A DNA stretch of 64,000 nt from Vibrio astriarenae (GCF_010587385.1 NZ_CP047476.1:1178001-1242000); one strand, 5' to 3'; shown: positions 16,740 through 29,464, counted from the first letter of the stretch. The notes: generated by a model from the sequence alone, not told the origin. Numbers and translations are program-made.

Positions 16740-17298
16740 ATGAGCAACCACAGCCGCTTTCGCGTTTTTGATAATCCATCACGTTACCCTGACTATCAAT
16801 CGAAAACTCGCAGCATTTATTAAAGACACCATACAGCTTTTGTCGGCTTTTTTGCACCCGAGATTTTAACGTCGAATATTTGATGCCCTCTCTTTCGGCA
16901 AACTCTTTCTGTGATAATCCCTCAATTTCAATCGCTTTAAGAAGCCTAGCGTCTTGCTCTGGCAAGCCCTCGATAAACGGCGTGACACACTGTGCAAGCT
17001 CACTGGTTAGAGAGATTTCCTGCTCTTCAAACCAAAGATCCTCTGAGTGCAACTCAAGATTACGACCGCGCTTGCGATAAAAATCAATGATCGTATGGTT
17101 GGCGATCTGAAACAGCCATGATTTGATCTTCTTGGTATCATGAACCGTCGCTAGATTATGGTATGTCTTGATCAATACCTCTTGCAGCAGATCCTCTACA
17201 TCATCGGGATTAGCGATTTTTTTATGTAGAAAAGCTTTCAGGCTCTGTTGATACTCTTTCCATATGGTTTCGACATTCATTTCTCGCGACACACTCAT
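16738..17298 (-). CDS. sigZ: SigZ-type ECF RNA polymerase sigma factor
   Basis: About 186 residues. Sigma region 2 is seen from VETIWKEYQQSLKAF through VEDLLQEVLIKTYHNL and IKSWLFQIANHTIIDFYRKR, and region 4 around PEQDARLLKAIEIEGLSQKEFAEREG with the helix-turn-helix. The C-terminal tail after region 4 is cysteine-rich (KCCEF ... GCGCS), a feature I associate with SigZ-like proteins and which may sense metal or redox state. I choose the ATG at 17298, 11 bases after the stop of the glutathione-transferase gene; a TTG at 17337 would overlap that gene and an ATG at 17280 is also possible. No anti-sigma gene is adjacent. Confidence 0.82.
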   Translation of the reverse strand: MSVSREMNVETIWKEYQQSLKAFLHKKIANPDDVEDLLQEVLIKTYHNLATVHDTKKIKSWLFQIANHTIIDFYRKRGRNLELHSEDLWFEEQEISLTSELAQCVTPFIEGLPEQDARLLKAIEIEGLSQKEFAEREGIKYSTLKSRVQKSRQKLYGVFNKCCEFSIDSQGNVMDYQKRESGCGCS

Positions 17299-17309
17299 AA
17301 TACTATTGA

Positions 17310-18005
17310 TTACCCACAACAAGAACTCGATTGACAAGACGATGGTGTAAGGTCTTTCCCTTCACCTAAGTAGGTCCCTTTAAGATAGAAGCCTTTGAAC
17401 TTCTCGACAAAATCCGAAGCGACTGATTTTTCCGCCAGTCCAGTATCAAGAATACCAGCTTGCCAAGCCTTTGCTTTTGGCAGATCGCGCAACAAATCAT
17501 GACAAGTTTCCGCTTCGATAATCGCAGCACGATGCAAAAGGGGTAACCAAGCAATATCCACATTGCTCAATACATCTGATTTAAAGTAAGTGGACTGTCC
17601 CGATAGCTGACTTTCAACTTTCTGGAAAGCTTGACGCAACTTTTCTTCTCGCTCAAGCAGTGTTGTCTTGTCTTTACTGCTCATCATCCCACACTGTGGC
17701 AGATAACTTTTTGCACCTAAGTAACTCCAAGCACGATCAAGAGCGCGTTGCTCATTAGTAACGTCATGCTCGAGAGGTCCATACTCATCTTCGATGTATT
17801 CGATGATCGCATCTGACTCAAACAGTGATACGCCACTTTCTGTGACCATCACCGGCACCTGACCATTCGGTGAAATGTCTAAAAACCACTGCGGTTTGTC
17901 TTTTAAGCTAATGTACTCAATCTCATACGGCAAATTGCGTGCTTCCAGCGCCGCGGTAACACGTTGAACAAATGGGCAAATAGTAAAGCTAACGATCTTA
18001 ATCAT
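17310..18005 (-). CDS. Glutathione S-transferase-family protein with Cys-rich tail
   Basis: A 231-residue protein with an N-terminal thioredoxin-like GST domain (VSFTICPFVQRV, then SPNGQVPVMV and the ESDAIIEYI glutathione-binding stretch) and an all-helical C-terminal domain. The CPF motif is typical of omega or glutaredoxin-like classes with a catalytic cysteine. The extreme C-terminus, SSCQSSSCCG, is an unusual cysteine cluster. It is 11 bases upstream of the sigma-factor gene and almost certainly cotranscribed, suggesting a thiol- or electrophile-linked response. Substrate unknown. Confidence 0.82.
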   Translation of the reverse strand: MIKIVSFTICPFVQRVTAALEARNLPYEIEYISLKDKPQWFLDISPNGQVPVMVTESGVSLFESDAIIEYIEDEYGPLEHDVTNEQRALDRAWSYLGAKSYLPQCGMMSSKDKTTLLEREEKLRQAFQKVESQLSGQSTYFKSDVLSNVDIAWLPLLHRAAIIEAETCHDLLRDLPKAKAWQAGILDTGLAEKSVASDFVEKFKGFYLKGTYLGEGKDLTPSSCQSSSCCG

Positions 18006-18089
18006 GCTGATTCCTCAAAGGTCATTCTAGTTTCAATACCCTTAAGACGTCGCTCATAGATAAAAGACGAAAAAATCTAACAGAAATAA

Positions 18090-18122
18090 AAAAAGAGGCC
18101 TGATTTAACGTCAGACCTCTCT
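18090..18122 (-). terminator. Terminator of serS
   Basis: AGAGGTCTGA / TCAGGCCTCT stem on the minus strand with one G-T pair, followed by seven T. Confidence 0.85.
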
Positions 18123-18148
18123 CTAATTCATGTCGCGCTAATCAATAA

Positions 18149-19501
<1,353 letters not shown>

Positions 19502-19548
19502 TCACGCGTTTGTCAAAATATATAAGTGTAGAAGATACCCAAAAGCCA

Positions 19549-20898
19549 CTACTTTTCATAGCGCTTTTGTAGGCTTTTTGCATCTAATGAAGCGAGATAA
19601 TCCAGTTTTTCACCAATCTTGGTCTCTAAACCGCGATTTGTTGGCATATAGTAACGAGTCTGACTCATCTCTGGCGGTAGGTAACGCTCGCCTGCAGCAT
19701 ACGCACCTGGCTCGTCGTGTGCGTAGCGATACTCCGCACCATACCCCATGTCTTTCATCAAGCTCGTTGGCGCATTACGCAAATGATGAGGCACTTCATA
19801 CTCTGGTAGGTTTCGCGCATCATCCAATGCCTGCTTCCACGCAGTGTACACGGCATTACTCTTTGGTGCGCATGCAAGATATACCACAGCTTGTGCAATC
19901 GCGCGCTCGCCCTCGGCGGGGCCAATTCGTGTAAAACAGTCCCACGCATCCATCGCGACTTGCATCGCTCGAGGATCAGCGTTACCGATGTCTTCTGAAG
20001 CAATCGCTAACAGTCGACGAGCAATATAAAGAGGGTCACACCCTGCGGTAATCATACGAGCTGACCAATACAATGCGCCATCCGGATTTGAACCACGAAT
20101 CGACTTATGAACGGCAGAGATAAGGTCATACCAAATATCCCCTTTGTTATCGAAACGAGAAACCTTTTCGCCAGCCACTTCAGCGAGCAGTGGCAAGGTA
20201 ATCTGCTTAACGCCTTGCTCATCTTCTTCTGCCATATCATACAGCAGTTCAAGGTAGTTGAGAGACATCCGAGCATCGCCATTCACCAACTCAGCCAAAC
20301 GCTCAATCACGTTTTCATGGAACCTTGCTGTGATTTTGCCTAACCCACGCAAAGGATCGGTCATCGCTTCATTGAGCGCGTTCATCACTTCTTGTGTTGA
20401 AAGTGATGTCAACTTGTAGACTCGCGCTCGCGATAGCAGAGCGTTGTTGAGTTCAAAAGAAGGGTTTTCGGTCGTTGCACCGATAAAGGTCACCGTTCCA
20501 TCTTCAATGTGCGGTAAGAAAGCGTCTTGCTGTGACTTGTTAAAACGATGCACCTCATCTACAAACAAAATGGTCCGTCGACCGGCAAGTTTATTCTCAC
20601 GAGCACGATCAATCGCAGCGCGAATATCTTTCACACCTGATGTCACGGCTGACACACGTTCAACCTCTGCGTTTGCGTAGTTAGCGGCGACTTCTGCCAG
20701 TGTCGTTTTGCCCGTGCCGGGAGGGCCCCACAAAATCATAGAGTGGATTTGCCCTGCCTTAAGTGCCTTTCTTAACGGTTTACCCTCACCAAGGATATGC
20801 GTCTGACCGATATACTGCTCTATCGTTGTCGGTCTCATCTTGGCAGCAAGAGGACGAAAGTCTTCTTCAGAGCTAAAGTCGAGGCTGTAGTTACTCAC
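19549..20898 (-). CDS. rarA: Replication-associated recombination protein RarA (MgsA), AAA+ ATPase
   Basis: 449 residues, typical for the family. It acts at stalled replication forks. Walker A is [11 protein letters not shown] (about 54-64) and Walker [11 protein letters not shown], followed by the RarA C-terminal tetramerisation and lid domains. The start is GTG at 20898, just 3 bases past the lolA stop, with AAGGA about nine bases upstream. Cotranscribed with lolA and probably serS. Confidence 0.96.
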   Translation of the reverse strand: MSNYSLDFSSEEDFRPLAAKMRPTTIEQYIGQTHILGEGKPLRKALKAGQIHSMILWGPPGTGKTTLAEVAANYANAEVERVSAVTSGVKDIRAAIDRARENKLAGRRTILFVDEVHRFNKSQQDAFLPHIEDGTVTFIGATTENPSFELNNALLSRARVYKLTSLSTQEVMNALNEAMTDPLRGLGKITARFHENVIERLAELVNGDARMSLNYLELLYDMAEEDEQGVKQITLPLLAEVAGEKVSRFDNKGDIWYDLISAVHKSIRGSNPDGALYWSARMITAGCDPLYIARRLLAIASEDIGNADPRAMQVAMDAWDCFTRIGPAEGERAIAQAVVYLACAPKSNAVYTAWKQALDDARNLPEYEVPHHLRNAPTSLMKDMGYGAEYRYAHDEPGAYAAGERYLPPEMSQTRYYMPTNRGLETKIGEKLDYLASLDAKSLQKRYEK

Positions 20899-20901
20899 CC
20901 A

Positions 20902-21498
20902 TTAGTTCCTTTGATCATCCACTTCAACACCGTCTGGAACAACGAATGTGAATCTGTCGCGATTGGGTGCTTTGGTGCTCAAGTTACTGAAGGTGTAGTC
21001 CCCTTTCTGGCCATCTTGTTCAATCACTTTAAAACCTGACACCTCGCCTGCATCGTTGATAACAATTTGGAAAGTACCTTGGTTTACGTCTTGTGACGTT
21101 GGCACTAAAGTGAACACATCTTGCTGCTGTGACACTTGGTAGTTGTCCCAATCACTCTCTTGGTCACGAGTGAGTAAGATAAAAGGCGTTTGCGCCGCTG
21201 CTTGCTCTTGCCAAAAGATACTCACCTGTTCAATGAAAGGGCTGTAATACCAAATAGATTGACCATCAGAAACCAGCACATTTTCGTCAGGTAAGGTTGT
21301 CGTCCAACGGAAGAGACTCGGACGTGCAATTTCAACTGTACCCTCTCCTTCCATCACGACATCCCCTTCAGGGCTGGTCACAACTTGCGTGAAATCCGCA
21401 CTGAAGCCATCACTGATAGACAAACGCTCACTAAGCTCTTGCTGTGCGCCTGCAAACGCAGTTGAACTCACAAGGAGTAATGCGAGTAATTTTTTCAT
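20902..21498 (-). CDS. lolA: Outer-membrane lipoprotein carrier LolA
   Basis: 198 residues with a clear signal peptide ending near TAFAGAQQ. LolA shuttles lipoproteins across the periplasm from LolCDE to LolB. The sequence shows the family core (FSADFTQVV, the RPSLFRWTT segment with the conserved Arg, and [10 protein letters not shown]). In E. coli ftsK precedes lolA; here a SEC-C protein gene does. Confidence 0.95.
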   Translation of the reverse strand: MKKLLALLLVSSTAFAGAQQELSERLSISDGFSADFTQVVTSPEGDVVMEGEGTVEIARPSLFRWTTTLPDENVLVSDGQSIWYYSPFIEQVSIFWQEQAAAQTPFILLTRDQESDWDNYQVSQQQDVFTLVPTSQDVNQGTFQIVINDAGEVSGFKVIEQDGQKGDYTFSNLSTKAPNRDRFTFVVPDGVEVDDQRN

Positions 21499-21525
21499 TA
21501 TTCTCTCCTGTCGATGATCGTCCGT

Positions 21526-22143
21526 TTAACGACCACAACACTGTTTAAATTTCTTACCGCTACCACAAGGGCATTCAGAGTTTCTGCCAATGTCTTTATA
21601 CGGATTAAAGCTCTGAGCTTTATCCCCCACCATTTCTGCATCTGCTGCCATTGCAATCTCATTAATCATAATATCAAGTTGATCATAGAAATTATCAAGG
21701 CCTGGTAAATCTTCAATGCCCGCTAGCCTCATCTGCTCATGAGTCGCTGGCTCATCAATCGCCAACATCATTGTCGTTAAGTACGCTTGTAGCATACGCA
21801 TGGTGCCGTCTGATGGCACCTTCTCCTGCCACTGCTCCTCAACAATCGGCCACAGGTTCATAAAGCCTTCAGCAAAGTCAGAAAAATGCTCTTTGTGATT
21901 ATCCACACCTTGCAACAGCGCCAACAGAGAGTAACTCTGCGTCTTTAACGCGGCATACTGCGCCGTAATGTGTTGCTCAATCGCTGCTTTTTGCTCTAGT
22001 GTACTCTCTCCTAAGACTTGCCCAATCCAAGAAACGGGGTCTAGAGGTTTCACTGTGAAATTAGCAGCCAGAACCGCCCCCTCAATGAACCATGATGATT
22101 CTTGAGTCGGAAAATCGGCAGTATTGAGTAGTGAATAAGACAT
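21526..22143 (-). CDS. UPF0149/YecA-YgfB family protein with C-terminal SEC-C zinc motif
   Basis: 205 residues. The N-terminal two-thirds is the helical YgfB/YecA domain; the end is a SEC-C motif (SECPCGSGKKFKQCCGR), the same metal-binding tail found on SecA and YecA, which binds zinc and in SecA contacts SecB and ribosomes. Its role is unknown. Same strand as lolA with a 27-base gap, so it may lead the lolA-rarA-serS transcript. Confidence 0.85.
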   Translation of the reverse strand: MSYSLLNTADFPTQESSWFIEGAVLAANFTVKPLDPVSWIGQVLGESTLEQKAAIEQHITAQYAALKTQSYSLLALLQGVDNHKEHFSDFAEGFMNLWPIVEEQWQEKVPSDGTMRMLQAYLTTMMLAIDEPATHEQMRLAGIEDLPGLDNFYDQLDIMINEIAMAADAEMVGDKAQSFNPYKDIGRNSECPCGSGKKFKQCCGR

Positions 22144-22281
22144 GATGTTGGTTTTCTCTGTATTGCGTTATCTTGCGAGTATACCGTCAACTCGCCCTTT
22201 CAGCGAGAAAGTGGCGTGACTTTGCACATAATTCAGCCTACAATCGCGCTCCAAATTTTCACACCGGAGTAACCATCCAGC

Positions 22282-23232
22282 ATGCGAGTAGTTTTAGGCC
22301 CTATGGAGGGTGTTCTCGACCACCTGATGCGAGAAATCCTCACGAACATCAACGACTATGACCTGTGTGTCACTGAGTTCGTTCGTGTCAGTGATCAAGT
22401 GCTGCCCGATCACGTGTTCCATCGTCTGTGCCCTGAACTCAAGCAAGGTTCTCAAACCAAATCCGGTGTGCCCGTTCATTTACAACTGTTGGGTCAACAC
22501 GCGAAATGGATGGCAGAAAATGCGATCAAAGCCGCTGAACTCGGTGCCAAAGGCATCGACATTAACTTCGGCTGTCCTGCAAGGTTGGTCAACAAACACG
22601 GGGGCGGCGCTGCACTACTCAAAGAGCCCAATACCATTCATGAGGTGGTTAAGGCCTGTCGTGAAGCGGTACCAAGTCATATCCCTGTGACAGCAAAAAT
22701 ACGTTTGGGCTGGGACAACCCTGAAGACTGCTTTGATGTGGTGGACGCCATTGAACAGGCGGGTGCCAATGAGCTTACTATTCATGCACGTACCAAAACG
22801 GGTGGTTATAAGGCCAGTGAGATTCGCTGGGAGTACATCGATAAAATCCGTCAACGCACCTCTATGCCATTAATTGCTAATGGTGAAATTTGGAACTTTG
22901 AAGACGGTCAACGCTGTATTGAAACCACTGGCATTGATTCACTGATGGTGTGTCGTGGCGCGTTTAACGTTCCAAACCTAGGTAATGTCGTAAAGCATAA
23001 TGCTAAACCTATGCCTTGGGATGAAGTGGTGGAGTTGCTGATCGTTTATTCTCACTATGAGATGAAAGGGGACAAAGGGCTTTACTACTCGAACCGAGTC
23101 AAGCAATGGTTCTCTTATCTTCGCCAGCAATACCCAGAAGCGGATGCGTTATTTAGAGAGATCCGCACCTTTAAGAAGGCCGATGATATCGTTCGAGTTA
23201 TCGAACAATACCAAATGAAATTAGCCAGTTAG
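22282..23232 (+). CDS. dusC: tRNA-dihydrouridine(16) synthase DusC
   Basis: 316 residues, FMN-dependent TIM barrel that reduces U16 of tRNA using NADPH. The start MRVVLGPMEGVLDHLMRE and the catalytic segment GCPARLVNKHGGGAALL (with the active cysteine) fit DusC better than DusA or DusB. It stands alone on the plus strand, divergent from the SEC-C gene and convergent with the binding-protein gene 12 bases away. Confidence 0.93.
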   Translation: MRVVLGPMEGVLDHLMREILTNINDYDLCVTEFVRVSDQVLPDHVFHRLCPELKQGSQTKSGVPVHLQLLGQHAKWMAENAIKAAELGAKGIDINFGCPARLVNKHGGGAALLKEPNTIHEVVKACREAVPSHIPVTAKIRLGWDNPEDCFDVVDAIEQAGANELTIHARTKTGGYKASEIRWEYIDKIRQRTSMPLIANGEIWNFEDGQRCIETTGIDSLMVCRGAFNVPNLGNVVKHNAKPMPWDEVVELLIVYSHYEMKGDKGLYYSNRVKQWFSYLRQQYPEADALFREIRTFKKADDIVRVIEQYQMKLAS

Positions 23233-23244
23233 TAGATTAACCAA

Positions 23245-24207
23245 TTAATACAGTTGTGTAACGCGCGCTTTGACCGACTGGGGAATCTCTATCCCCAGCC
23301 TTTGCGCAGCTTGGATATTCACCGCTAAATCGCTCCCTTTGGCGACTCTCACTGGGATTGAGCCTGGTTCCTCGCCTTCTAGCACTCGTACAACATATTC
23401 TGCTGTTTCTTTACCAATTTGGTAATAGTCAAAGCCCAAACCTGCGATTGCGCCCATTTCAACGTAATCAACCGCACCCGAAAATACAGGAACATTCTGC
23501 TCAGTCGCTGGAGCAATAAGGTCGTCTATGGCACTGGCTATCGTATTATCTGTCATGGCATAGATAACATCCACTTGCTTTGACAAGCGCTTGGACAAAT
23601 GTTTTACATCGCTATTTCTCAGCACCTCGGACTGTATGATGGTTAAACCTCTTTGACTCGCTTGCGCTTCAATTCGTTCAAGCAAGGCAACCGAGTTTGC
23701 TTCTCCAGGGTTAAACAGTACCCCGACTCTTTTTGTTTCTGGCAAAAGCTCTTTGAGTAGATCGAGATGTTGAGAGATGGGAGACAGATCGGACAAGCCC
23801 GTGACATTGCGACCAGGCTCATCTAATCGCTTAACGAGATGCGCCCCTACAGGGTCCGTCACCGCTGTAAAAACGATAGGGATTGAACGTGATGAAGCCA
23901 CTAAAGCTTGCGCCGTAGGCGTTGCAATACCGACCATGACATCTGGGTTTTCCCCGACAAACTGGCGCGCGATCTGCACCGCTTCTGAGGTCGAGCCATT
24001 GGCCACTTGGTACTCTATCGTCAAGTTCTTCCCTGACTGATACCCTGCTTCGGCTAGCCCTTCAACCAAGCCCTTTTTCACTGAGTTTAATGCCGGATGG
24101 TCAATGATTTGCGATATATAGACTCGTGCTTCATCCGCTGCTAAGTGAGCACTAAAGCCCAAACAACAAGTTATTAGTAGCCATTTGATGGCTCTTTGTA
24201 CCTTCAT
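23245..24207 (-). CDS. TrpX-like ABC-type periplasmic binding protein, unlinked to a permease
   Basis: 320 residues with a signal peptide ending near AHLAADEA, then an ABC_sub_bind fold (GKNLTIEYQVANGSTSE, VGIATPTAQALV, VTDPVGAHLV). Family members bind aromatic amino acids or related ligands and usually have permease and ATPase genes beside them; none is here, so it either works with a distant transporter or feeds a sensor. Convergent with dusC. Confidence 0.82.
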   Translation of the reverse strand: MKVQRAIKWLLITCCLGFSAHLAADEARVYISQIIDHPALNSVKKGLVEGLAEAGYQSGKNLTIEYQVANGSTSEAVQIARQFVGENPDVMVGIATPTAQALVASSRSIPIVFTAVTDPVGAHLVKRLDEPGRNVTGLSDLSPISQHLDLLKELLPETKRVGVLFNPGEANSVALLERIEAQASQRGLTIIQSEVLRNSDVKHLSKRLSKQVDVIYAMTDNTIASAIDDLIAPATEQNVPVFSGAVDYVEMGAIAGLGFDYYQIGKETAEYVVRVLEGEEPGSIPVRVAKGSDLAVNIQAAQRLGIEIPQSVKARVTQLY

Positions 24208-24338
24208 CCTTACTCCCTGATTTCAGTACCCAACTGACGTCTTAGTCCTATCTTTCCTTAGACAACGTCGTCACTAATAAGGTCTTCATGGTAACAAGTG
24301 ATAAAAATAATAATAGAGTAAAACCACAAATTTGGGAG

Positions 24339-25559
24339 CTAACCTTTCAAAGGCACTCCAGTTTGTTTTCTTAGATCAGCGCGAATGATTAGGTTCCTTG
24401 GCGTAGCTTGTCGCTCACAAAACGTACCGACTGTCACCTCATAGCCCTTTTCAGTCAAATACAGCGCGCGATCTAAAACTAACCAACGTTCCAGAGGTCG
24501 ACGAAAGATCTGCGGCAGTAAACTCAACGCTTCCATTCGCCAAAAGCTCATTTCGCCCATTGATTGGTAATAACCAAAATCCACAGCAGGCAAGGATAAT
24601 GCTTTCTTTTCTGCCGCCCAAAAACAGAAGGCTTCGAACCCTTCTGCTAACAAAGATTTTTTTATGCTCGGTATAGGTAGGTAGTCCGTTAAACCGAGCT
24701 CCTGCCCAATCAAGTGTTGAAAGGCTAATCGATAGGTCATCTCTAATTGACGATGGCGATGGACTCTCTCTCCACCTGTGACCGTCTCTTGCAGTGGAAT
24801 GCGCAGATCTGATTTAGATAGTTTGAGTTCACTGGCTTTCGCGGCCGTTGATAGCGGCTGATAGTGATCGTCGCCAATCAAATGATAACAACAGGGCGCA
24901 ATCGTCAGTGCTTTGGTTCCCGCTAAAGCAGCATTCTTTATCAGGGTGACATGTAAGTCCCCGCACGCATGAAGAGCGACGGCATGTTGCTCAGAGTAAC
25001 AAAGCGACTGTGCTTGAGCACTCAGCGCATCACCATGGACAAAGTTCATCGGCAAATTAAGCTTATCGGCCAATGATTGACCATCAACACATAACTGCTC
25101 TTGATACTCCAAACTCGTAACCGCTCTGTTGCTGACGGTCGCTAAAATGCGCCCCAAATATCCTTTGCCTGAACACCATTCCAGCCAAGGAAGGCCATGC
25201 TCCCCATCAAGGCATACTGCACTCATGGCGTTGATTTGAGTGAGTTTTCTCCCGGGGATACCGGCATATAAGTGGGAGTCTAAACTGGGGGGGACAGCAG
25301 CGTATTGATATTCTGGCTCAATAATTGACGCGTCAAATAACGAAGGAACGAGTTCAAACAGTGTGTTTTGAAGTGATTCGGGATTTTGCTTAAAGTCCGT
25401 AATATCGCTTGGCTGCAGAGAATCAAGCCACTCAAGGATTTGACTAGGCAAATTTGGCAAAGCATCGTGTTGATTACACACGAACAGAAAAGGCTCGATT
25501 CGCCAATATTTTTGGTGTTTAACTAACCATCGATCAATATGAGTGAACTGTTGCTGCAT
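24339..25559 (-). CDS. SAM-dependent methyltransferase of unknown target
   Basis: 406 residues. A Rossmann methyltransferase core starts near residue 135 with LEWCSGKGYLGRIL (SAM motif I), followed by HACGDLHVTL and an APCCYHLIG segment, features of the Methyltransf_32-type family that also has eukaryotic relatives. The first 130 residues and the last 120 are extra helical regions. The methylated substrate is unknown. Monocistronic on the minus strand. Confidence 0.78.
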   Translation of the reverse strand: MQQQFTHIDRWLVKHQKYWRIEPFLFVCNQHDALPNLPSQILEWLDSLQPSDITDFKQNPESLQNTLFELVPSLFDASIIEPEYQYAAVPPSLDSHLYAGIPGRKLTQINAMSAVCLDGEHGLPWLEWCSGKGYLGRILATVSNRAVTSLEYQEQLCVDGQSLADKLNLPMNFVHGDALSAQAQSLCYSEQHAVALHACGDLHVTLIKNAALAGTKALTIAPCCYHLIGDDHYQPLSTAAKASELKLSKSDLRIPLQETVTGGERVHRHRQLEMTYRLAFQHLIGQELGLTDYLPIPSIKKSLLAEGFEAFCFWAAEKKALSLPAVDFGYYQSMGEMSFWRMEALSLLPQIFRRPLERWLVLDRALYLTEKGYEVTVGTFCERQATPRNLIIRADLRKQTGVPLKG

Positions 25560-25673
25560 CGTTTCCTCCAGTATGGGAGGTCATTGTAGTAGTAAGAGAC
25601 AGAGTCGCCAAGGCAAATAGCGACTCGATCGGCTTGACTAACGTTGTAGGTAACCAAGATGTAGATGAAACAA

Positions 25674-27062
<1,389 letters not shown>

Positions 27063-27827
27063 ATGAACATTGGATTAATTATTGTTCTTGTTGCTGTTTT
27101 GCTTGTACTCGTACTTGGCTATAACATCATGCTGCAATATAAGGTCAAGGTAGAGGCCACAAAGAGGCAGGAGTCTGCTCGTTACGTTGCACTGATTGAT
27201 GCGACAGAAGACCTCATCGGTAACGCCCACCATATTCCCTTCAGTAAAGAGCTGTTGTTGTGTTTAAACAACCGTATTCTCGATTGCTTGGAGAGTATGA
27301 AAGAGCTTGATCCAAAAAACAAAAATGTTGCTCAACGTATTGAGCAAATGAAAAGCCAAATCAATCAAATCACTGATTCTTATCAGTCACCTGAAAGCTC
27401 TACTTTTAAGGTGCCAAACAGTGATAAACACGCCATTATGATGTTGAAACTCGTCAAACGGCTGCGAGACACGGTGCGTAGTGAGCACAATAAAGGCCGT
27501 ATGGATACTCAAACGTATGTTGTTGAAAGTGCTCGACTTGATACGATCCAATTGCGAATCAATATCGAAAATGTCATCAAACGTTCGAATGATGCCATCA
27601 CTCGTGGCCAACCAGGCACCGCGCTTCAGCTCCTGAAAAAGGGCCTTGATGTTCTGAGTACTAAAAATGACAATTACTCAATTCAGGCAAGAGAAAAGCT
27701 GCAAAAAATACACGATAATCTAGAGCAGCGTCGTCAATCTCGCAGCGCGGAAGAACTTCAAGCGCTTGAAGAACGCCAGAAAGAGAGTGACATGGAAGCA
27801 CTGTTCGGTGAGAAGAAGAAGTGGTAG
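27063..27827 (+). CDS. Membrane-anchored coiled-coil protein of unknown function
   Basis: 254 residues: an N-terminal membrane helix (IGLIIVLVAVLLVLVLGYNI), then a long, mostly helical, charged cytoplasmic part with coiled-coil character (around 75-105 and 165-245). I do not recognise a domain. The ATG at 27063 is preferred to a TTG two codons earlier. A good terminator follows. Next gene is miaE, separately terminated. Confidence 0.75.
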   Translation: MNIGLIIVLVAVLLVLVLGYNIMLQYKVKVEATKRQESARYVALIDATEDLIGNAHHIPFSKELLLCLNNRILDCLESMKELDPKNKNVAQRIEQMKSQINQITDSYQSPESSTFKVPNSDKHAIMMLKLVKRLRDTVRSEHNKGRMDTQTYVVESARLDTIQLRINIENVIKRSNDAITRGQPGTALQLLKKGLDVLSTKNDNYSIQAREKLQKIHDNLEQRRQSRSAEELQALEERQKESDMEALFGEKKKW

Positions 27828-27859
27828 TTCACTTCGTCTAACGAACATTGCTATCATAG

Positions 27860-27887
27860 AAAGCTGCTAGTAAGCAGCTTTTTTTAT
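27860..27887 (+). terminator. Terminator after the coiled-coil gene
   Basis: AAGCTGCT / AGCAGCTT stem with a four-base loop and a T7 tail. Confidence 0.88.
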
Positions 27888-27910
27888 AACTAAATAACGA
27901 TAGAATTCGT

Positions 27911-28681
27911 ATGCAACAAAATCAGATTAATGCTCTTTTAGAGCCCATCCACCAATTTTTACACTGTGAGACACCACAAGAGTGGATCGATGAGGCTAAA
28001 AAGCCTGTGCGTCTAAAAGTCCTACTTATCGATCACCTGATGTGTGAACTCAAAGCAGCTCAATCCGCCATGTTGTTGATTCGCAAATACGCGATTGATG
28101 ATGCAAGTAGTCAAGCCTTACTCGAATGGTTTAAACCTTACGAGGATTTTGCATACAGAAAAACTGGCTCATTAGAGACGTTAAAAGGAAAGAGTCAAAT
28201 ATCTAAAGCGATTATTCCTCGGAGTAACAACACCTATAGTCAAGAGCTGATCGACAAAATGGTATTATTGATAAAAGAAGAGCTACATCATTTTTATCAA
28301 GTACTTGAAATCATGGAATCGCGTGGCATTGAGTTCGAACCTGTATTTGCTGGCCGATACGCCAAAGGCCTTATATCTAATATGGCGACTTATGAGCCAC
28401 AAACCCTCGTTGATAAGCTAATCATCGGAGCCCTGATAGAAGCACGTTCATGCGAGCGTTTTGCTAAGCTTGCCCCCTATTTAGATGAAGACCTTAACAA
28501 GTTCTATATCTCATTATTGCGCTCTGAGGCACGTCACTACCAGGACTATCTGGTACTTGCAGAACAGGTGGCAGGAGAAGGTGTAGAAGCGCGAGTTCAG
28601 TATCTTGCTGGAATTGAAGCTGAGCTCATTCAATCGCTAGACGACGACTTTAAGTTTCACAGTGGAAAACCAGTAAAATAA
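27911..28681 (+). CDS. miaE: tRNA-(2-methylthio-N6-isopentenyladenosine37) hydroxylase MiaE
   Basis: 256 residues. A diiron, ferritin-like monooxygenase that hydroxylates ms2i6A37 in tRNAs reading UNN codons. The metal-ligand helices are visible as KEELHHFYQVLE, EARSCERFAKL and RSEARHYQDYL (E and ExxH pairs). Absent from E. coli K-12 but present in Salmonella and Vibrio. It lies between two terminators. Confidence 0.92.
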   Translation: MQQNQINALLEPIHQFLHCETPQEWIDEAKKPVRLKVLLIDHLMCELKAAQSAMLLIRKYAIDDASSQALLEWFKPYEDFAYRKTGSLETLKGKSQISKAIIPRSNNTYSQELIDKMVLLIKEELHHFYQVLEIMESRGIEFEPVFAGRYAKGLISNMATYEPQTLVDKLIIGALIEARSCERFAKLAPYLDEDLNKFYISLLRSEARHYQDYLVLAEQVAGEGVEARVQYLAGIEAELIQSLDDDFKFHSGKPVK

Positions 28682-28706
28682 AAGCCAAGCATAAATGCTT
28701 GGCTTA
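28682..28706. terminator. Terminator between convergent miaE and pyrF
   Basis: AAGCCAAGCAT / ATGCTTGGCTT near-perfect stem, T-poor on the plus strand but suited to both converging genes. Confidence 0.65.
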
Positions 28707-28729
28707 CAAAACTTCTATAGCGTTATATT

Positions 28730-29425
28730 TTAGGCAAGAGACTGATTGATCTCTGCTAAGACCGTAGCAGGGTCTGCCGCTTGAGTAATAGGGCGACCAA
28801 TAACTAAGTAATCAGAGCCTGCTGAAATTGCATCTACAGGCGTCATGATGCGCTTCTGGTCACCTACTGCAGCGCCTGCTGGTCTTATGCCCGGTGTGAC
28901 GAGCTTGAACTCTTGGCCAAGTTGCGTTTTCAGCATATTCGCTTCTTGTGCTGAACAAACAACACCATCTAGACCTGAGTTTTTCGTCAACTGAGCAAGA
29001 CGAATAACTTGTTCCTGTGGTGCGATATCCAGACCGATACCTGCGAGATCAGACTGCTCCATGCTGGTTAACACAGTCACACCAATCAGCATTGGGCGAT
29101 CTTTACCGTATGGCTCAAGAATCTCGCGTGAAGCGGTCATCATACGCTCGCCACCGCTAGCATGAACATTCACCATCCACACACCCATTTCTGCCGCAGC
29201 GCGAACCGCCTTAGAGCAAGTATTAGGAATATCGTGAAACTTCAGATCTAAGAAAACAGAAAATCCACGATCGTGTAATGCCTTCACGTATTGTGGACCA
29301 AACAGAGTGAACATTTCCTTACCCACTTTCAGTCTGCAGCTTGCTGGATCAATTCTATCTACAAATGCCAGCGCATCAGCTTGGTTATCATAATCTAGTG
29401 CAACGATAACTTTTGGGTCGTTCAT
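28730..29425 (-). CDS. pyrF: Orotidine 5'-phosphate decarboxylase
   Basis: 231 residues. Last step of UMP synthesis. The catalytic tetrad region is visible as [12 protein letters not shown] (DxKxxD signature) and the phosphate-binding end as [10 protein letters not shown]. Downstream of lapB on the same strand with a 39-base gap, the common gammaproteobacterial order. Confidence 0.97.
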   Translation of the reverse strand: MNDPKVIVALDYDNQADALAFVDRIDPASCRLKVGKEMFTLFGPQYVKALHDRGFSVFLDLKFHDIPNTCSKAVRAAAEMGVWMVNVHASGGERMMTASREILEPYGKDRPMLIGVTVLTSMEQSDLAGIGLDIAPQEQVIRLAQLTKNSGLDGVVCSAQEANMLKTQLGQEFKLVTPGIRPAGAAVGDQKRIMTPVDAISAGSDYLVIGRPITQAADPATVLAEINQSLA

Positions 29426-29464
29426 TTCATCTCCTAATTACTTTACTTATATAAAAATTAGTGG

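Noticed and set aside
25588..25600. TTGTAGTAGTA near the methyltransferase gene as an operator copy
   Set aside because: Only the left half-site matches; the right arm is missing.
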